A stretch of DNA of 64,000 nt from contig CAVPNJ010000008.1 in assembly GCA_963706785.1 (NCBI GenBank), positions 152,129-216,128 of the forward strand, read 5' to 3'. The translations under genes were made by a program, and so were the position numbers. The notes below the pieces were generated by a model. That model saw only the letters and a list, made by a program, of their open reading frames with translations, was not told the DNA's origin and made no database searches. Source of the stretch: Pollutimonas sp963706785. Lineage in GTDB: Bacteria; Pseudomonadota; Gammaproteobacteria; Burkholderiales; Burkholderiaceae_B. Below, piece after piece: positions 37,222 through 47,329 of this stretch (positions are counted from its first letter, which is position 1; each line of letters opens with the position of its first letter).

Positions 37222-38475
37222 TTAACCTAGAAAAGGAAACTCGGGTTCGGGTTGGCGGCCTGAAATCAGATCTGCCAGAGCGCGGCCGGAGCCTACACCC
37301 ATGGTCCAGCCCAACGTGCCGTGCCCGGTATTAAGGTACAGGTTTTGAATACGTGTTCTCCCAATCAGCGGAACATTGGAAGGAGTAGCGGGACGCAATC
37401 CTGACCAGAAACGTACATTATCAAAATCGAGGGCCGTTGGAAACATTTCCCGGGCAAGTTGGGTCATATTATCGCAACGGATTGTATTAAGAGCCCGCGA
37501 GTACCCGGATAGCTCGGCAGTACCTGCCATGCGCAACTGATTACCAAGGCGGGAATACACGACTTTATGTGCGCTGTCCGTCAGGCTCACCATAGGCGCG
37601 GCTTCCGGATCAAGAATATCGAACGTGGCGGAATACCCTTTGGCCGGATATACATGGCAAGGCACTCCCAAAGGAGTGACAAATTGGGGAGTATAAGAAC
37701 CCAGTGCGGCCACGTAAGCATCGGCATGGACGGTCTCATAAAGCCCAGCGGGGTTAATAACTTCTGCTGCCTGAATGCGTCCGCCCGCGGATATCAGCCT
37801 GCTAAGTTGGGTCGAAAAACGGAATTCCACGCCGCTATTGCGAGCATGTTTTGCCAGCGCAGTGGCAAAAAGATAGATATCACCTGTTTCATCTTCAGCG
37901 GTGAAGTCGCCTCCGACAATGCTCGTGCGAAGATGTTTCAGTGCAGGTTCCAGCTGAATTATTTCGTCCGTATTCACAATGCGCCGATCGACCCCATAGT
38001 CGCGCATGATATCGGCCATTTCCTGCGAATTTTCAAATTGGACCGGATCGCGATAAAAATTCAGAATACCCCGTTCGAGATGGTTATATTCAATGCCAAG
38101 ATCTAAGCGCATTTCCCGCAGGGTTTGACGACTGTATTCGGATAGCCTCACCATGGCCCGTATATTGCGTGCCACCCGGCTTGGCAGACACTCACGCAGG
38201 AACATGAAGCCCCACCCCCATTGGCGCGGGTCGAGTCGGGGCCGAAATGAAATCGGAGCATCATCCTTGAATAGCCAGCGTGCAAGTTTAAGCGGGGCTT
38301 GCGGGTTAGCCCAGGGTTCTGAATACGACACCGAAATTTGGCAGCCATTGGCCCGGCTGGTTTCCTGGGCGGGCCCGCTTTCCCGGTCAACCACCACGAC
38401 CTCATGTCCGGCCTGCCTCAGCCACCATGCAGTGGAAATGCCGATAATACCGCTGCCCAATACCGCTATTTTCAT
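37222..38475 (-). CDS. dadA: D-amino acid dehydrogenase small subunit DadA
   Basis: FAD enzyme oxidising D-amino acids (chiefly D-alanine) to 2-oxo acids, feeding electrons to the respiratory chain. 417 residues: the FAD-binding VLGSGIIGISTAWWLRQAG at the N terminus, and the C-terminal GHGTLGWTMGVGSGRALADL. Length and motifs are typical. No alanine racemase gene is beside it. It is probably one unit with the solute-binding gene (7-base gap) downstream. Confidence 0.92.
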   Translation of the reverse strand: MKIAVLGSGIIGISTAWWLRQAGHEVVVVDRESGPAQETSRANGCQISVSYSEPWANPQAPLKLARWLFKDDAPISFRPRLDPRQWGWGFMFLRECLPSRVARNIRAMVRLSEYSRQTLREMRLDLGIEYNHLERGILNFYRDPVQFENSQEMADIMRDYGVDRRIVNTDEIIQLEPALKHLRTSIVGGDFTAEDETGDIYLFATALAKHARNSGVEFRFSTQLSRLISAGGRIQAAEVINPAGLYETVHADAYVAALGSYTPQFVTPLGVPCHVYPAKGYSATFDILDPEAAPMVSLTDSAHKVVYSRLGNQLRMAGTAELSGYSRALNTIRCDNMTQLAREMFPTALDFDNVRFWSGLRPATPSNVPLIGRTRIQNLYLNTGHGTLGWTMGVGSGRALADLISGRQPEPEFPFLG

Positions 38476-38562
38476 AGATCCCGCCTTAAACGCTAATGGA
38501 AGGAGGGGCCGCGATGTAGCGTCCCTTCCAGGCTGCCAGGCGACTGGTCCAATCGAGGCAAA

Positions 38563-39597
38563 TTAGACGGCATGGGCCTCGGTGGTGAAAGCGTCCGCAA
38601 AAAAATCGTCTTCTGGCAGGCCATGCAGATGCGTAAAATCCTTGCGTGCGCTGTCTACCATGATGGGGGCGCCGCAAGCATACACCTGATAAGCCGATAA
38701 ATCAGGAATATCCTCAAGTACGGCTTGATGCACGAAACCGGTGCGTCCGGTCCAGTTGTCTTCGGGCTGCGCCTCTGAAATTACAGGAATGTAACTGAAG
38801 TTGGGCAGGGTATTGCTCCATTCCTGGGCGAGGTCGTGCATATATAGGTCGGCTGGTCGGCGCCCGCCCCAATACAACACTGCCTTGCGTTGGTTACCGT
38901 GGGCAATCATACGCTCGACTATCGCTTTTACGGGAGCAAAGCCAGTGCCGCTCGCCAAAAAAACAATCGGCTTATCGCTGTCTTCGCGCAAAAAGAAAGA
39001 TCCGAAAGGCCCTTCCACCCGAAGGATTTCTCGCACTTTCATCTTTGTCGCGCCCTCTCCGAACACATGATCGGTAAAGACCCCGCCAGGCGTATGGCGT
39101 ATGTGCAGCTCGATTAGATTATTTTCGACCGGTGGATTGGCCATCGAGTAGCTGCGTCGACGCCCGTCTTTCAAGATAAATTCGAGATACTGGCCCGCAT
39201 AGTAGCGGAAGGGATCAGTTGCTGGCAGCTGAAGCTTGATGACCATAACATCGCTGCCAAATTGCTCCAGCTCCATTACTCGCGAGGGCATTTTCCGAAT
39301 CTGTATATCGCTGGCCATTCGGATCTCATGGGCCTCGATCAGCAAATCAGAGGTAGGTCGCGCTTGGCAGAATAGCGTATAGCCTTCAGCGAGTTCTTCC
39401 GGCGAGAGTATCTGCGCTGGGCTGGCCCCTGCCTCGTACGAACCTGAAACGACCTTGCCCTTGCAAGTGGAGCAGGCGCCGTTGCGGCAGCTGTAGGGCA
39501 ATACGATACCGGCGGCTAGCGCAGCGTCTAGTACGGACTGCCCATTATCGACCGGAAACTCGTGATTACTAGGATGAACTGTGACCTTGAAACTCAT
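38563..39597 (-). CDS. 2Fe-2S ferredoxin / flavin reductase (CDP-glucoseen-reductase-like)
   Basis: 344 residues. N-terminal 2Fe-2S domain with CRNGACSTCKGKV and a later Cys (FCQARP), residues ~37-80. Next an FAD domain (RRRSYSMANPP) and an NAD(P) domain (FLASGTGFAPVKAIVER, and YACGAPIMV). This layout is that of phenol hydroxylase/toluene-dioxygenase-type reductases and of proteins often labelled CDP-6-deoxy-3,4-glucoseen reductase in Bordetella relatives. No partner oxygenase or sugar pathway is nearby, so its true electron acceptor is unknown. Confidence 0.85.
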   Translation of the reverse strand: MSFKVTVHPSNHEFPVDNGQSVLDAALAAGIVLPYSCRNGACSTCKGKVVSGSYEAGASPAQILSPEELAEGYTLFCQARPTSDLLIEAHEIRMASDIQIRKMPSRVMELEQFGSDVMVIKLQLPATDPFRYYAGQYLEFILKDGRRRSYSMANPPVENNLIELHIRHTPGGVFTDHVFGEGATKMKVREILRVEGPFGSFFLREDSDKPIVFLASGTGFAPVKAIVERMIAHGNQRKAVLYWGGRRPADLYMHDLAQEWSNTLPNFSYIPVISEAQPEDNWTGRTGFVHQAVLEDIPDLSAYQVYACGAPIMVDSARKDFTHLHGLPEDDFFADAFTTEAHAV

Positions 39598-39694
39598 AAC
39601 GCCTGATAATAAAAATAAAAGGAACTCACCATTTTAAGCGTAAGGGTGTTCGCTTCGTGAGCCCCATGGAATCCCTGAGCCGTCCAGCGGCTTC

Positions 39695-41998
39695 CTACGC
39701 GGGCAAAAGTGTAGGTTGCTTGACCTTAATCGACAAGACCTTTCCTTTGCGCGCCCGTTTGCCTATGTACTGGGCCAAAGTCTCGAGGTCGAGCCCCTCG
39801 ACAATGTCCTTGTTGCGGTAGATGCCGCTGGCCAATATTCCTGCGGGGCCGACCGGCACCCATTGCGTAATGGAATCGCCCTCATCCAGCCCCATCAGAA
39901 TGGTACCGCGCCCGCCGCCAGACAAGGTTTTCAGCTCTGCCAAATCCACTACCAGGAAACGACCTTTCTTGGAAAGTATCGCCAGATGACTATCCGTACC
40001 CCGCAACATTAACGGCTTCAACAATATGTCGGCTTTTTCGAGCGTGATGAACTGCTTGCCCGACCGCTGACGGGTGGTCAAATCTTTAAAGGTAGAAACA
40101 AAACCGTAACCGGCCTGCGTTCCAAGGATATACCGCTGGTTTGCCGGGCCGGCGATCATATGAGTGATGTGGGTGCCGTGCTCCATGTCTATCATTGAGG
40201 TGATTGGCTGACCGTCGCCGCGAGCGGAAGGCAGGCTTGATACCGCTACGGTATACACGCGACCGCTGCTCGAAAATGCTACCAGCTCATCAGTGCTGCG
40301 GCATTCTATCGCGTCGTAGATGGCATCGCCCGATTTGAAATTAAACTGTGCGGCATCGTGTCCATGGCCTTGGCGTGAACGTAACCAGCCCTTTTGGGAA
40401 ATAATGACGGTCACCGGCTCTTCAATCACTCGGCTTTCCAGCACAGCACGTTCGGCCACCTCGATCAGAGTGCGGCGGTCGTCGCCGTATTGCTTCGCAT
40501 CCGCTTCAATTTCTTTGATCATCAGACGCTTGAAGGCGTTTGGGTTGTCCAGCAGCTCTTGCAGCGCTTCTTGTTCCTGTTTCTGGCTACCTAATTCTTT
40601 CTCGATCTTGAATCCTTCCAGACGCGCCAGTTGACGCAGTCGCATTTCAAGAATGTCTTCCGCCTGCCTTTCGGACAGGTCGAAACGCTGCATCAATGCT
40701 TCGCGCGGGACGTCCGATTCGCGGATGGTCTGAATGACTTCCTCTACATTCAAATACACGACCATCCGGCCTTCCAGCACGTGAATACGGTCGGTGACTT
40801 TATCGAGGCGGTATTGAGTGCGTCGCGTAATAGTGTGAGCACGAAAGCCAAGCCATTCGATCAAAACCTGCCGCAAGGCACGCTGGCCTGGTCGGCCATC
40901 GGTCCCGATGCACACCAGATTGAATGAAACACTGCTTTCCATACTGGTCTGCGCCAGCAGCGTATTGACAAAGTCGTTGCGGTCTATACGACTGCTCTTC
41001 GGCTCAAACACCAATCGTATCGATGCTTGCTTTCCTGACTCGTCGCGCACCGTATCCAGCAAGCCCAAGATTAACGCCTTCGTTTGCTGCTGCTCGGTCG
41101 TCAGACTCTTCTTGCCGGCTTTTACCTTAGGATTAGTGCGATCTTCGATTTCCTCAAGAATTTTTTGCGAAGAGGTGCCGGGCGGCAGTTCCGTAATCAC
41201 CAATTGCCATTGCCCGCGAGCCAGCTCTTCGAACTCCCAGCGTGCACGCGCCTTGATCGAGCCCCGCCCCGTGCTGTATATGTGCGCAATATCGGAACTG
41301 GAGGAAATGATCTGTCCGCCGCCGGCAAAGTCGGGTCCGGGCACAAGCGTATAGAGTTCATCGTCAGTCAGTTTCGGGTTTTTAATGAGGGCGACACATG
41401 CACTGGCCACTTCGCGCAAATTATGTGACGGAATCTCGGTAGCCATCCCCACTGCAATACCCGACGCACCATTCAATAGCATCACGGGTAATCGAGCTGG
41501 CAATAAAAGCGGCTCTTTCTGGCTGCCGTCATAATTGGGCGCGAAATCTACCGTGCCCTCGTCCAGCTCGTCGAGCAGGATGCGGGCGAACGGCGTAAGC
41601 CTGGCTTCGGTATAACGCATGGCAGCCGCATTATCGCCATCGCGTGATCCGAAATTTCCCTGACCCTCTACCAGGGGATATCGCAGTGTAAAGTCTTGCG
41701 CCATGCGGACCATAGCGTCATATGCGGCCTGGTCACCGTGAGGATGATATTTACCGAGCACGTCGCCTACGACACGTGCCGACTTGACCGGTTTGGCGCC
41801 TGGTCCCAAGCCCATTGCCTGCATCGCATAAAGGATGCGACGTTGAACTGGCTTCTGACCATCGGTCACTTCGGGTAGAGCGCGCCCCCTGACCACGGAG
41901 ACTGCATAGTCCAGATAAGCCTGCTCGGCATAATGCGCGAGCGTGATACTGTCGCCGTTCGGTGCTTCATCGAACAAGCCTGTTTGTGTACTGTCCAT
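39695..41998 (-). CDS. parC: DNA topoisomerase IV subunit A ParC
   Basis: Cuts and rejoins DNA to decatenate daughter chromosomes. 767 residues. The winged-helix active site is seen with KYHPHGDQAAYDAMVRM (quinolone-resistance region) and the catalytic Tyr in AAMRYTEARL near residue 131. The C-terminal pinwheel region is shorter and more divergent than in GyrA, fitting ParC. It lies 18 bases after parE. Confidence 0.96.
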   Translation of the reverse strand: MDSTQTGLFDEAPNGDSITLAHYAEQAYLDYAVSVVRGRALPEVTDGQKPVQRRILYAMQAMGLGPGAKPVKSARVVGDVLGKYHPHGDQAAYDAMVRMAQDFTLRYPLVEGQGNFGSRDGDNAAAMRYTEARLTPFARILLDELDEGTVDFAPNYDGSQKEPLLLPARLPVMLLNGASGIAVGMATEIPSHNLREVASACVALIKNPKLTDDELYTLVPGPDFAGGGQIISSSSDIAHIYSTGRGSIKARARWEFEELARGQWQLVITELPPGTSSQKILEEIEDRTNPKVKAGKKSLTTEQQQTKALILGLLDTVRDESGKQASIRLVFEPKSSRIDRNDFVNTLLAQTSMESSVSFNLVCIGTDGRPGQRALRQVLIEWLGFRAHTITRRTQYRLDKVTDRIHVLEGRMVVYLNVEEVIQTIRESDVPREALMQRFDLSERQAEDILEMRLRQLARLEGFKIEKELGSQKQEQEALQELLDNPNAFKRLMIKEIEADAKQYGDDRRTLIEVAERAVLESRVIEEPVTVIISQKGWLRSRQGHGHDAAQFNFKSGDAIYDAIECRSTDELVAFSSSGRVYTVAVSSLPSARGDGQPITSMIDMEHGTHITHMIAGPANQRYILGTQAGYGFVSTFKDLTTRQRSGKQFITLEKADILLKPLMLRGTDSHLAILSKKGRFLVVDLAELKTLSGGGRGTILMGLDEGDSITQWVPVGPAGILASGIYRNKDIVEGLDLETLAQYIGKRARKGKVLSIKVKQPTLLPA

Positions 41999-42016
41999 TG
42001 TTATCTCTGTGTGAGT

Positions 42017-43978
42017 TTAAACGTCGACCTCGGCCAGATTGCCTTTTTCTTCGAGCCAGGTTCGCCGCTGTGCCGACTCGCCCTTGCCCATTAGCATGTC
42101 GAACATTTGCGTGGTCGCCGCCATGCCCAGTTCGCCATAGGCGACCGGCATCAATCGGCGGGTATCGGGATTCATGGTGGTATCCCACAGCTGCTCGGCG
42201 CTCATTTCGCCCAGACCCTTAAAGCGGCTGATAGTCCACGAGGCCTCCCGAACGCCTTCTTTACGCAACTTGTCGTGTACCGCTTCAAGCTCGCCTTGAT
42301 CTAGGCAGTAAATTTTCCTTGCGGGCCGCTTGCCTGCTGCGGGAACATCGACCCGAAACAGTGGCGGACGAGCCACATATATGTGACCGGCTTCAACCAG
42401 CCGGGGAAAATGTCTGAAGAACAGAGTCAGCAACAAGACTTGAATATGCGATCCGTCAACGTCGGCATCAGACAGAATGCAGACCCGGCCATAGCGCAGT
42501 CCGGATAGATCGGCATCGTCGTCCGGGCCATGCGGGTCGACCCCGATGGCCACCGCGATGTCGTGAATTTCGTTGTTGGCAAATAACCGGTCTCGATCGA
42601 CTTCCCAGGAATTCAACACTTTGCCCCGTAAAGGCAATACCGCTTGAAAGCCCTTGTCGCGGCCCATCTTGGCCGAACCGCCAGCGGAATCCCCTTCTAC
42701 CAGGAACACTTCCGTGCGCGACGTATCACTGGACTCGCAATCTGTAAGCTTACCCGGCAGGACCGCGACACCCGAGCTTTTCCGCTTCTCCACCTTTTGC
42801 GAAGAACGCGCCCGAGCCTGAGCTTGGCGTATGGCACTTTCGGCCAGTTTCTTTCCATAGTCGACGTTGGCATGCAGCCATAGATCAAGAGCGTTCTTGG
42901 AAAAGCCGCTGACCAGGCGCACCGCATCACGGCTATTCAGCCTTTCCTTGATCTGGCCCTGAAACTGTGGGTCAAGCACTTTTGCTGAAAGCACAAAGCT
43001 TGCTCGGGCGAAAACGTCTTCAGGCAAAAGCTTCACGCCCTTGGGCACCAGACTATGCAGTTCAGCGAACGATTTGACTGCATTGAATAAACCATCGCGC
43101 AGACCTGCTTCGTGAGTTCCCCCTGCTGTCGTGGAGATGAGATTGACGTAGGACTCGCGCACCACCGGGCCATCCACCGTCCAGATGACGACCCATTGTG
43201 CACCTTCGCCGGGTGCAAAAGACTCGTCATCGTCGGCCGCGTATTGCTTGCCTTCAAAAACCGGAATGATTTTCTCTGAATCGCCTAATGCCTCTTCCAG
43301 ATAACCTCGTACACCGTCGTCATATTGCCACTCCCGGGTGTCGCCGGTTTTCTCGATGAAGAGCGAAACCTTGACTCCATTCAACAAGACCGCCTTACTG
43401 CGTAAAGCGTGCACCAGCTCGGCCATGGGTATGGTTGCCGAGTCAAAATACTTGGGATCAGGCCATACTCGAACGCGCGTGCCGGTTTTCTTGCGGGCGA
43501 CCGGCTCAAGCTCGTGCAAGGGTTCAACCACCTCGCCACCAGCGAATACAAGTTCATGGGTTTTGCCGTCCCGCCAGATTCGCACCTCGAGCCTCGTCGA
43601 CAGAGCGTTGGTAACCGATACCCCTACACCATGCAGACCACCTGAGAATGCGTAGGCGCCGCCGTCTTTCTTGTCGAACTTGCCGCCCGCATGCAGCCGG
43701 GTAAATACAAGTTCGACCACCGGAGCCAGCTCTTCAGGATGCATGCCTGTGGGAATGCCGCGGCCATCATCTTCGATGGACACGCTGCCGTCGGAGTGCA
43801 TCGTGACTTTGATCTGTTGGACGAAACCGGCAAGGGCTTCATCTGCGGCGTTATCGATGACCTCTTGAAGGATATGCAGTGGGTTGTCGGTCCGGGTGTA
43901 CATGCCCGGCCTTTGCCTTACAGGCTCCAAGCCCTTCAGTACTCGGATAGATGCTTCGTCGTAGCGTGGTGTAGCCAA
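42017..43978 (-). CDS. parE: DNA topoisomerase IV subunit B ParE
   Basis: ATPase subunit of topoisomerase IV. 653 residues: GHKL ATPase with VIDNAADEAL, DDGRGIPTG and GGLHGVGVSVTNAL in the first ~130 residues, the transducer domain, and the TOPRIM domain with EGDSAGGSAK and SDADVDGSHI. ATG at 43978 (MATPRYDEASIRVLKGLE). The promoter should lie in the 234-base gap to trxA, which is shared by both divergent genes. Confidence 0.96.
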   Translation of the reverse strand: MATPRYDEASIRVLKGLEPVRQRPGMYTRTDNPLHILQEVIDNAADEALAGFVQQIKVTMHSDGSVSIEDDGRGIPTGMHPEELAPVVELVFTRLHAGGKFDKKDGGAYAFSGGLHGVGVSVTNALSTRLEVRIWRDGKTHELVFAGGEVVEPLHELEPVARKKTGTRVRVWPDPKYFDSATIPMAELVHALRSKAVLLNGVKVSLFIEKTGDTREWQYDDGVRGYLEEALGDSEKIIPVFEGKQYAADDDESFAPGEGAQWVVIWTVDGPVVRESYVNLISTTAGGTHEAGLRDGLFNAVKSFAELHSLVPKGVKLLPEDVFARASFVLSAKVLDPQFQGQIKERLNSRDAVRLVSGFSKNALDLWLHANVDYGKKLAESAIRQAQARARSSQKVEKRKSSGVAVLPGKLTDCESSDTSRTEVFLVEGDSAGGSAKMGRDKGFQAVLPLRGKVLNSWEVDRDRLFANNEIHDIAVAIGVDPHGPDDDADLSGLRYGRVCILSDADVDGSHIQVLLLTLFFRHFPRLVEAGHIYVARPPLFRVDVPAAGKRPARKIYCLDQGELEAVHDKLRKEGVREASWTISRFKGLGEMSAEQLWDTTMNPDTRRLMPVAYGELGMAATTQMFDMLMGKGESAQRRTWLEEKGNLAEVDV

Positions 43979-44212
43979 TTTATTCTCGAATTTTCTGTGC
44001 GGAAAGCTGTATTTTACGGAGTATGCACTTCAGCGGGGCGCAAACCGGTGTGGCGCGTAGATGGAAACCCGCTGTGCGTGCTGCGGCGGTCGGTGGTATG
44101 CTTGTAAAAAATGGGCTATAAGCCCCGCCGGCACTTGCTAGAATACATGGTCTCGTTGCCGAACCTTCTCATCGAATTTCCAGATCTTAATCATCCTCTT
44201 TTTCTTTCTATC

Positions 44213-44539
44213 ATGAGCGAATCTATTAAACACGTCAGCGATGCCTCGTTCGAGGCCGACGTCATCAACTCGGACGTTCCCGTTCTGGTCGACTATTGGG
44301 CAGCCTGGTGCGGCCCCTGCAAGATGATTGCACCTTTCCTTGACGAGGCTGCAAGCCAGTACGAGGGCCGTGTTATCATAGCCAAGGTCAACGTCGACGA
44401 AAACCCCGAAACAGCCGCCAAGTTTGGCATTCGCGGTATCCCTACCCTGATGTTGTTCAAAGACGGCAAGGCAACCGCTACTAAAGTGGGCGCACTGTCC
44501 AAGTCGCAATTAAACACTTTTTTAGACGAATCACTGTAA
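44213..44539 (+). CDS. trxA: Thioredoxin 1
   Basis: General disulfide reductase of the cytoplasm, reduced by TrxB. 108 residues with the active site WCGPCKM near residues 32-38 and the cis-Pro in GIRGIPTLMLF. Start ATG at 44213 (MSESIKHVSDASF); longer frames upstream are rejected as they overrun normal thioredoxin length. It is followed by rho, the common trxA-rho pairing. Confidence 0.97.
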   Translation: MSESIKHVSDASFEADVINSDVPVLVDYWAAWCGPCKMIAPFLDEAASQYEGRVIIAKVNVDENPETAAKFGIRGIPTLMLFKDGKATATKVGALSKSQLNTFLDESL

Positions 44540-44554
44540 ATCGGTAGTTTTCGC

Positions 44555-44575
44555 GCGAGCCTATTCTAGGCTCGC
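44555..44575 (+). other. Hairpin between trxA and rho
   Basis: A perfect 9-bp stem GCGAGCCTA / TAGGCTCGC with a TTC loop, 15 bases after trxA. No T run follows, so it is not a clean intrinsic terminator. It may protect the trxA 3' end or belong to the rho leader, which in other bacteria is autoregulated. Confidence 0.5.
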
Positions 44576-44608
44576 CACCACTTTGCAGATAGCCTCCCCT
44601 TCTCTCAC

Positions 44609-45865
44609 ATGCACCTCACCGAATTAAAAGCACAGCACGTTTCGAAACTGCTCGAAATGGCCGCCGCCCTTGATATTGACAACGCCAGCCGCCTGCGTAA
44701 GCAAGAGCTCATGTTTGCCATCATGAAACGGCATGCCAAACAAGGCGAACAGATTTTTGGCGATGGCGTCCTGGAAGTATTGCCCGACGGCTTCGGTTTC
44801 TTGCGCTCGCCTGAAACTTCTTACCTGGCCAGCACTGACGACATCTACATCTCGCCGTCACAAATCCGACGCTTTAATTTGCATACCGGTGACTCCATCG
44901 AGGGTGAGGTTCGTACTCCCAAAGATGGTGAGCGCTATTTTGCCCTCGTCAAAGTGGATAAAGTCAACGGCATGCAGCCCGAGGCCATCAAACATCGCAT
45001 CATGTTTGAAAACCTTACGCCGCTGCATCCGGACGAAGTCATGATTCTCGAGCGCGATATTAAAAGCGAAGAGAACGTCACCGGTCGCATCATGGACATT
45101 TTTGCCCCTGTCGGCAAAGGCCAGCGCGCCCTGATTGTCGCTAGTCCGAAATCAGGCAAAACCGTAATCATGCAGCATATCGCGCATGCCATAAGCGCCA
45201 ATTATCCCGACGCCGTCATGATCGTGCTACTGGTCGACGAGCGCCCTGAAGAAGTGACCGAAATGCAGCGCACAGTCCGCGGCGAGGTCGTAGCTTCCAC
45301 TTTCGATGAACCCGCCACGCGCCACGTGCAAGTAGCCGAAATGGTCATCGAGAAAGCTAAACGCCTGGTCGAACTGAAGAAAGACGTTGTTATATTGCTG
45401 GATTCCATCACTCGTCTGGCCCGCGCCTACAACACGGTCGTTCCGGCTTCAGGCAAAGTATTGACGGGCGGTGTAGACGCCAATGCGCTGCAACGTCCGA
45501 AACGATTTTTTGGCGCGGCGCGCAACGTCGAAGAAGGCGGCTCGCTGACCATTATTGGTACGGCTCTGGTAGAAACCGGGAGCCGGATGGACGAAGTTAT
45601 TTATGAAGAGTTCAAGGGCACTGGCAACTCCGAGGTTCACCTGGAACGCCGTTTGGCCGAGAAGCGCGTATATCCTGCAATCAACCTGAACAAATCGGGA
45701 ACGCGCCGCGAAGAATTACTCATCAAACCCGAGCTCTTGCAAAAAATTTGGGTGCTCCGCAAATTTATACATGACATGGACGAAATCGAAGCGATGGAGT
45801 TTATTTTGGACAAGATTCGCGCCACCAAAACAAATTCCGAATTTTTCGACATGATGAAAAAATAA
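44609..45865 (+). CDS. rho: Transcription termination factor Rho
   Basis: Hexameric RNA helicase that ends transcription. 418 residues: N-terminal Rho_N helix domain (MHLTELKAQHVSKLLEMA), cold-shock RNA-binding domain (EVLPDGFGFLRSPETSYL), Walker A SPKSGKTVIM near residue 180, Walker B VVILLDSITRLARAYN, and the Q/R loops. Typical length, no insert. It is followed after three bases by gdhA, which may share its transcript. Confidence 0.98.
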   Translation: MHLTELKAQHVSKLLEMAAALDIDNASRLRKQELMFAIMKRHAKQGEQIFGDGVLEVLPDGFGFLRSPETSYLASTDDIYISPSQIRRFNLHTGDSIEGEVRTPKDGERYFALVKVDKVNGMQPEAIKHRIMFENLTPLHPDEVMILERDIKSEENVTGRIMDIFAPVGKGQRALIVASPKSGKTVIMQHIAHAISANYPDAVMIVLLVDERPEEVTEMQRTVRGEVVASTFDEPATRHVQVAEMVIEKAKRLVELKKDVVILLDSITRLARAYNTVVPASGKVLTGGVDANALQRPKRFFGAARNVEEGGSLTIIGTALVETGSRMDEVIYEEFKGTGNSEVHLERRLAEKRVYPAINLNKSGTRREELLIKPELLQKIWVLRKFIHDMDEIEAMEFILDKIRATKTNSEFFDMMKK

Positions 45866-45868
45866 CAA

Positions 45869-47209
45869 ATGAAGCTACCTACACTTGAACAGTTTATTGC
45901 CCATTTAAGTGCCCGTGATCCGCATCAGCCGGAATTCATGCAGGCAGTCAAAGAAGTCATGAACAGCCTGTGGCCGTTCATTGAAAAGAATCCACGCTAC
46001 GCCCAGCATGGCCTGCTCCAACGCATCGTCGAACCGGAACGCATCATTCAGTTTCGCATCTCTTGGGTCGACGATCGGGGTCAAGTCCAAACAAACCGTG
46101 GTTATCGGATACAACATAGCTCGAGCATCGGTCCCTACAAAGGCGGCATGCGTTTTCACCCCTCGGTGAACCTGTCAATTTTGAAGTTCCTGGCTTTTGA
46201 GCAAACGTTTAAAAACGCACTAACCACATTGCCTATGGGCGGCGGCAAAGGCGGCTCCGACTTCGACCCTAAAGGCAAGTCCGACGGCGAAGTCATGAGA
46301 TTTTGTCAGGCGCTTATCGCTGAGCTTTATCGCCACCTGGGACCAGACACGGACGTGCCCGCCGGTGATATCGGCGTAGGCGCTCGTGAAGTCGGTTACA
46401 TGACCGGCATGATGAAAAAGCTGTCCAATTCGGCCGCCAGTGTATTTACCGGCAAGGGACTGACATTCGGCGGCAGCCTCGTTCGCCCGGAAGCAACTGG
46501 CTATGGTGCCGTATATTTTGCTGAAGAGATGCTGAAACACGCAAACCAGTCCATTGAAGGCCTGACGGTCTCGGTATCGGGCTCAGGCAACGTCGCCCAA
46601 TATGCGATCGAGAAATGCATGCAGTTGGGTGCCAAGGTTGTCACGGTCAGCGACTCGCATGGCGCGGTCATCGATAAAGCCGGATTCACCCCTGAGAAAC
46701 TGGCGGCGCTAATTAATCTGAAAACGCAACAACGCGGCCGGGTCGAAGATTACGCCAAACAGTTTAATCTTGTTTACGAAGCCGGAAAGCGTCCATGGCA
46801 CGTTCCGGTCGACGTCGCACTTCCCTGCGCAACCCAGAACGAGCTTGAACTTGAAGATGCACGAACACTGATCAAAAATGGTGTTCGCTGTGTGGCCGAA
46901 GGCGCAAACATGCCAACGAGCTTGCAGGCGGTGGATGCTTTCATCGGCGCCAATATCTTGTACGCGCCCGGTAAAGCCAGCAATGCTGGTGGCGTCGCGG
47001 TATCTGGCCTGGAAATGGCTCAGAATTCGCAGCGCTTGCACTGGACTCGTGATCAGGTCGATATAAAACTGCATGCCATTATGCGCGACATCCACGAAAA
47101 CTGCGTGCGTCATGGCACCGAAGGCAAGTCGGTCAACTATGTAAATGGCGCCAACATTGCCGGCTTCGCCAAAGTCGCCGATGCCATGCTTAACCAGGGC
47201 GTTTATTAA
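45869..47209 (+). CDS. gdhA: NADP-type glutamate dehydrogenase GdhA
   Basis: Makes glutamate from 2-oxoglutarate and ammonia. 446 residues: substrate site with PYKGGMRFHP and LPMGGGKGGSDF (catalytic Lys region), GDIGVGAREVGYM, and the dinucleotide fold VSVSGSGNVAQYA. Hexameric-type length. It lies three bases after rho on the same strand; a hairpin follows. Coenzyme choice (NADP) is inferred from length and similarity class. Confidence 0.95.
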   Translation: MKLPTLEQFIAHLSARDPHQPEFMQAVKEVMNSLWPFIEKNPRYAQHGLLQRIVEPERIIQFRISWVDDRGQVQTNRGYRIQHSSSIGPYKGGMRFHPSVNLSILKFLAFEQTFKNALTTLPMGGGKGGSDFDPKGKSDGEVMRFCQALIAELYRHLGPDTDVPAGDIGVGAREVGYMTGMMKKLSNSAASVFTGKGLTFGGSLVRPEATGYGAVYFAEEMLKHANQSIEGLTVSVSGSGNVAQYAIEKCMQLGAKVVTVSDSHGAVIDKAGFTPEKLAALINLKTQQRGRVEDYAKQFNLVYEAGKRPWHVPVDVALPCATQNELELEDARTLIKNGVRCVAEGANMPTSLQAVDAFIGANILYAPGKASNAGGVAVSGLEMAQNSQRLHWTRDQVDIKLHAIMRDIHENCVRHGTEGKSVNYVNGANIAGFAKVADAMLNQGVY

Positions 47210-47230
47210 GTACCAGTCTGCCCGACTCGA

Positions 47231-47272
47231 ATGCCCTGCGAAGTTGGCTACCCGCCTTCATCGCAGGGCATT
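47231..47272 (+). terminator. Hairpin after gdhA, probable terminator
   Basis: An 11-bp perfect stem (ATGCCCTGCGA with TCGCAGGGCAT) around a ~19-base loop, starting 22 bases after gdhA, followed by TTTCTA. It sits between gdhA and the convergent yhdP and could serve both. Confidence 0.7.
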
Positions 47273-47329
47273 TCTACGTTGGCAGCCCTGCCTAAAGGCC
47301 TTCACAGCTATCGAGCCTTAGCGCAAGCA

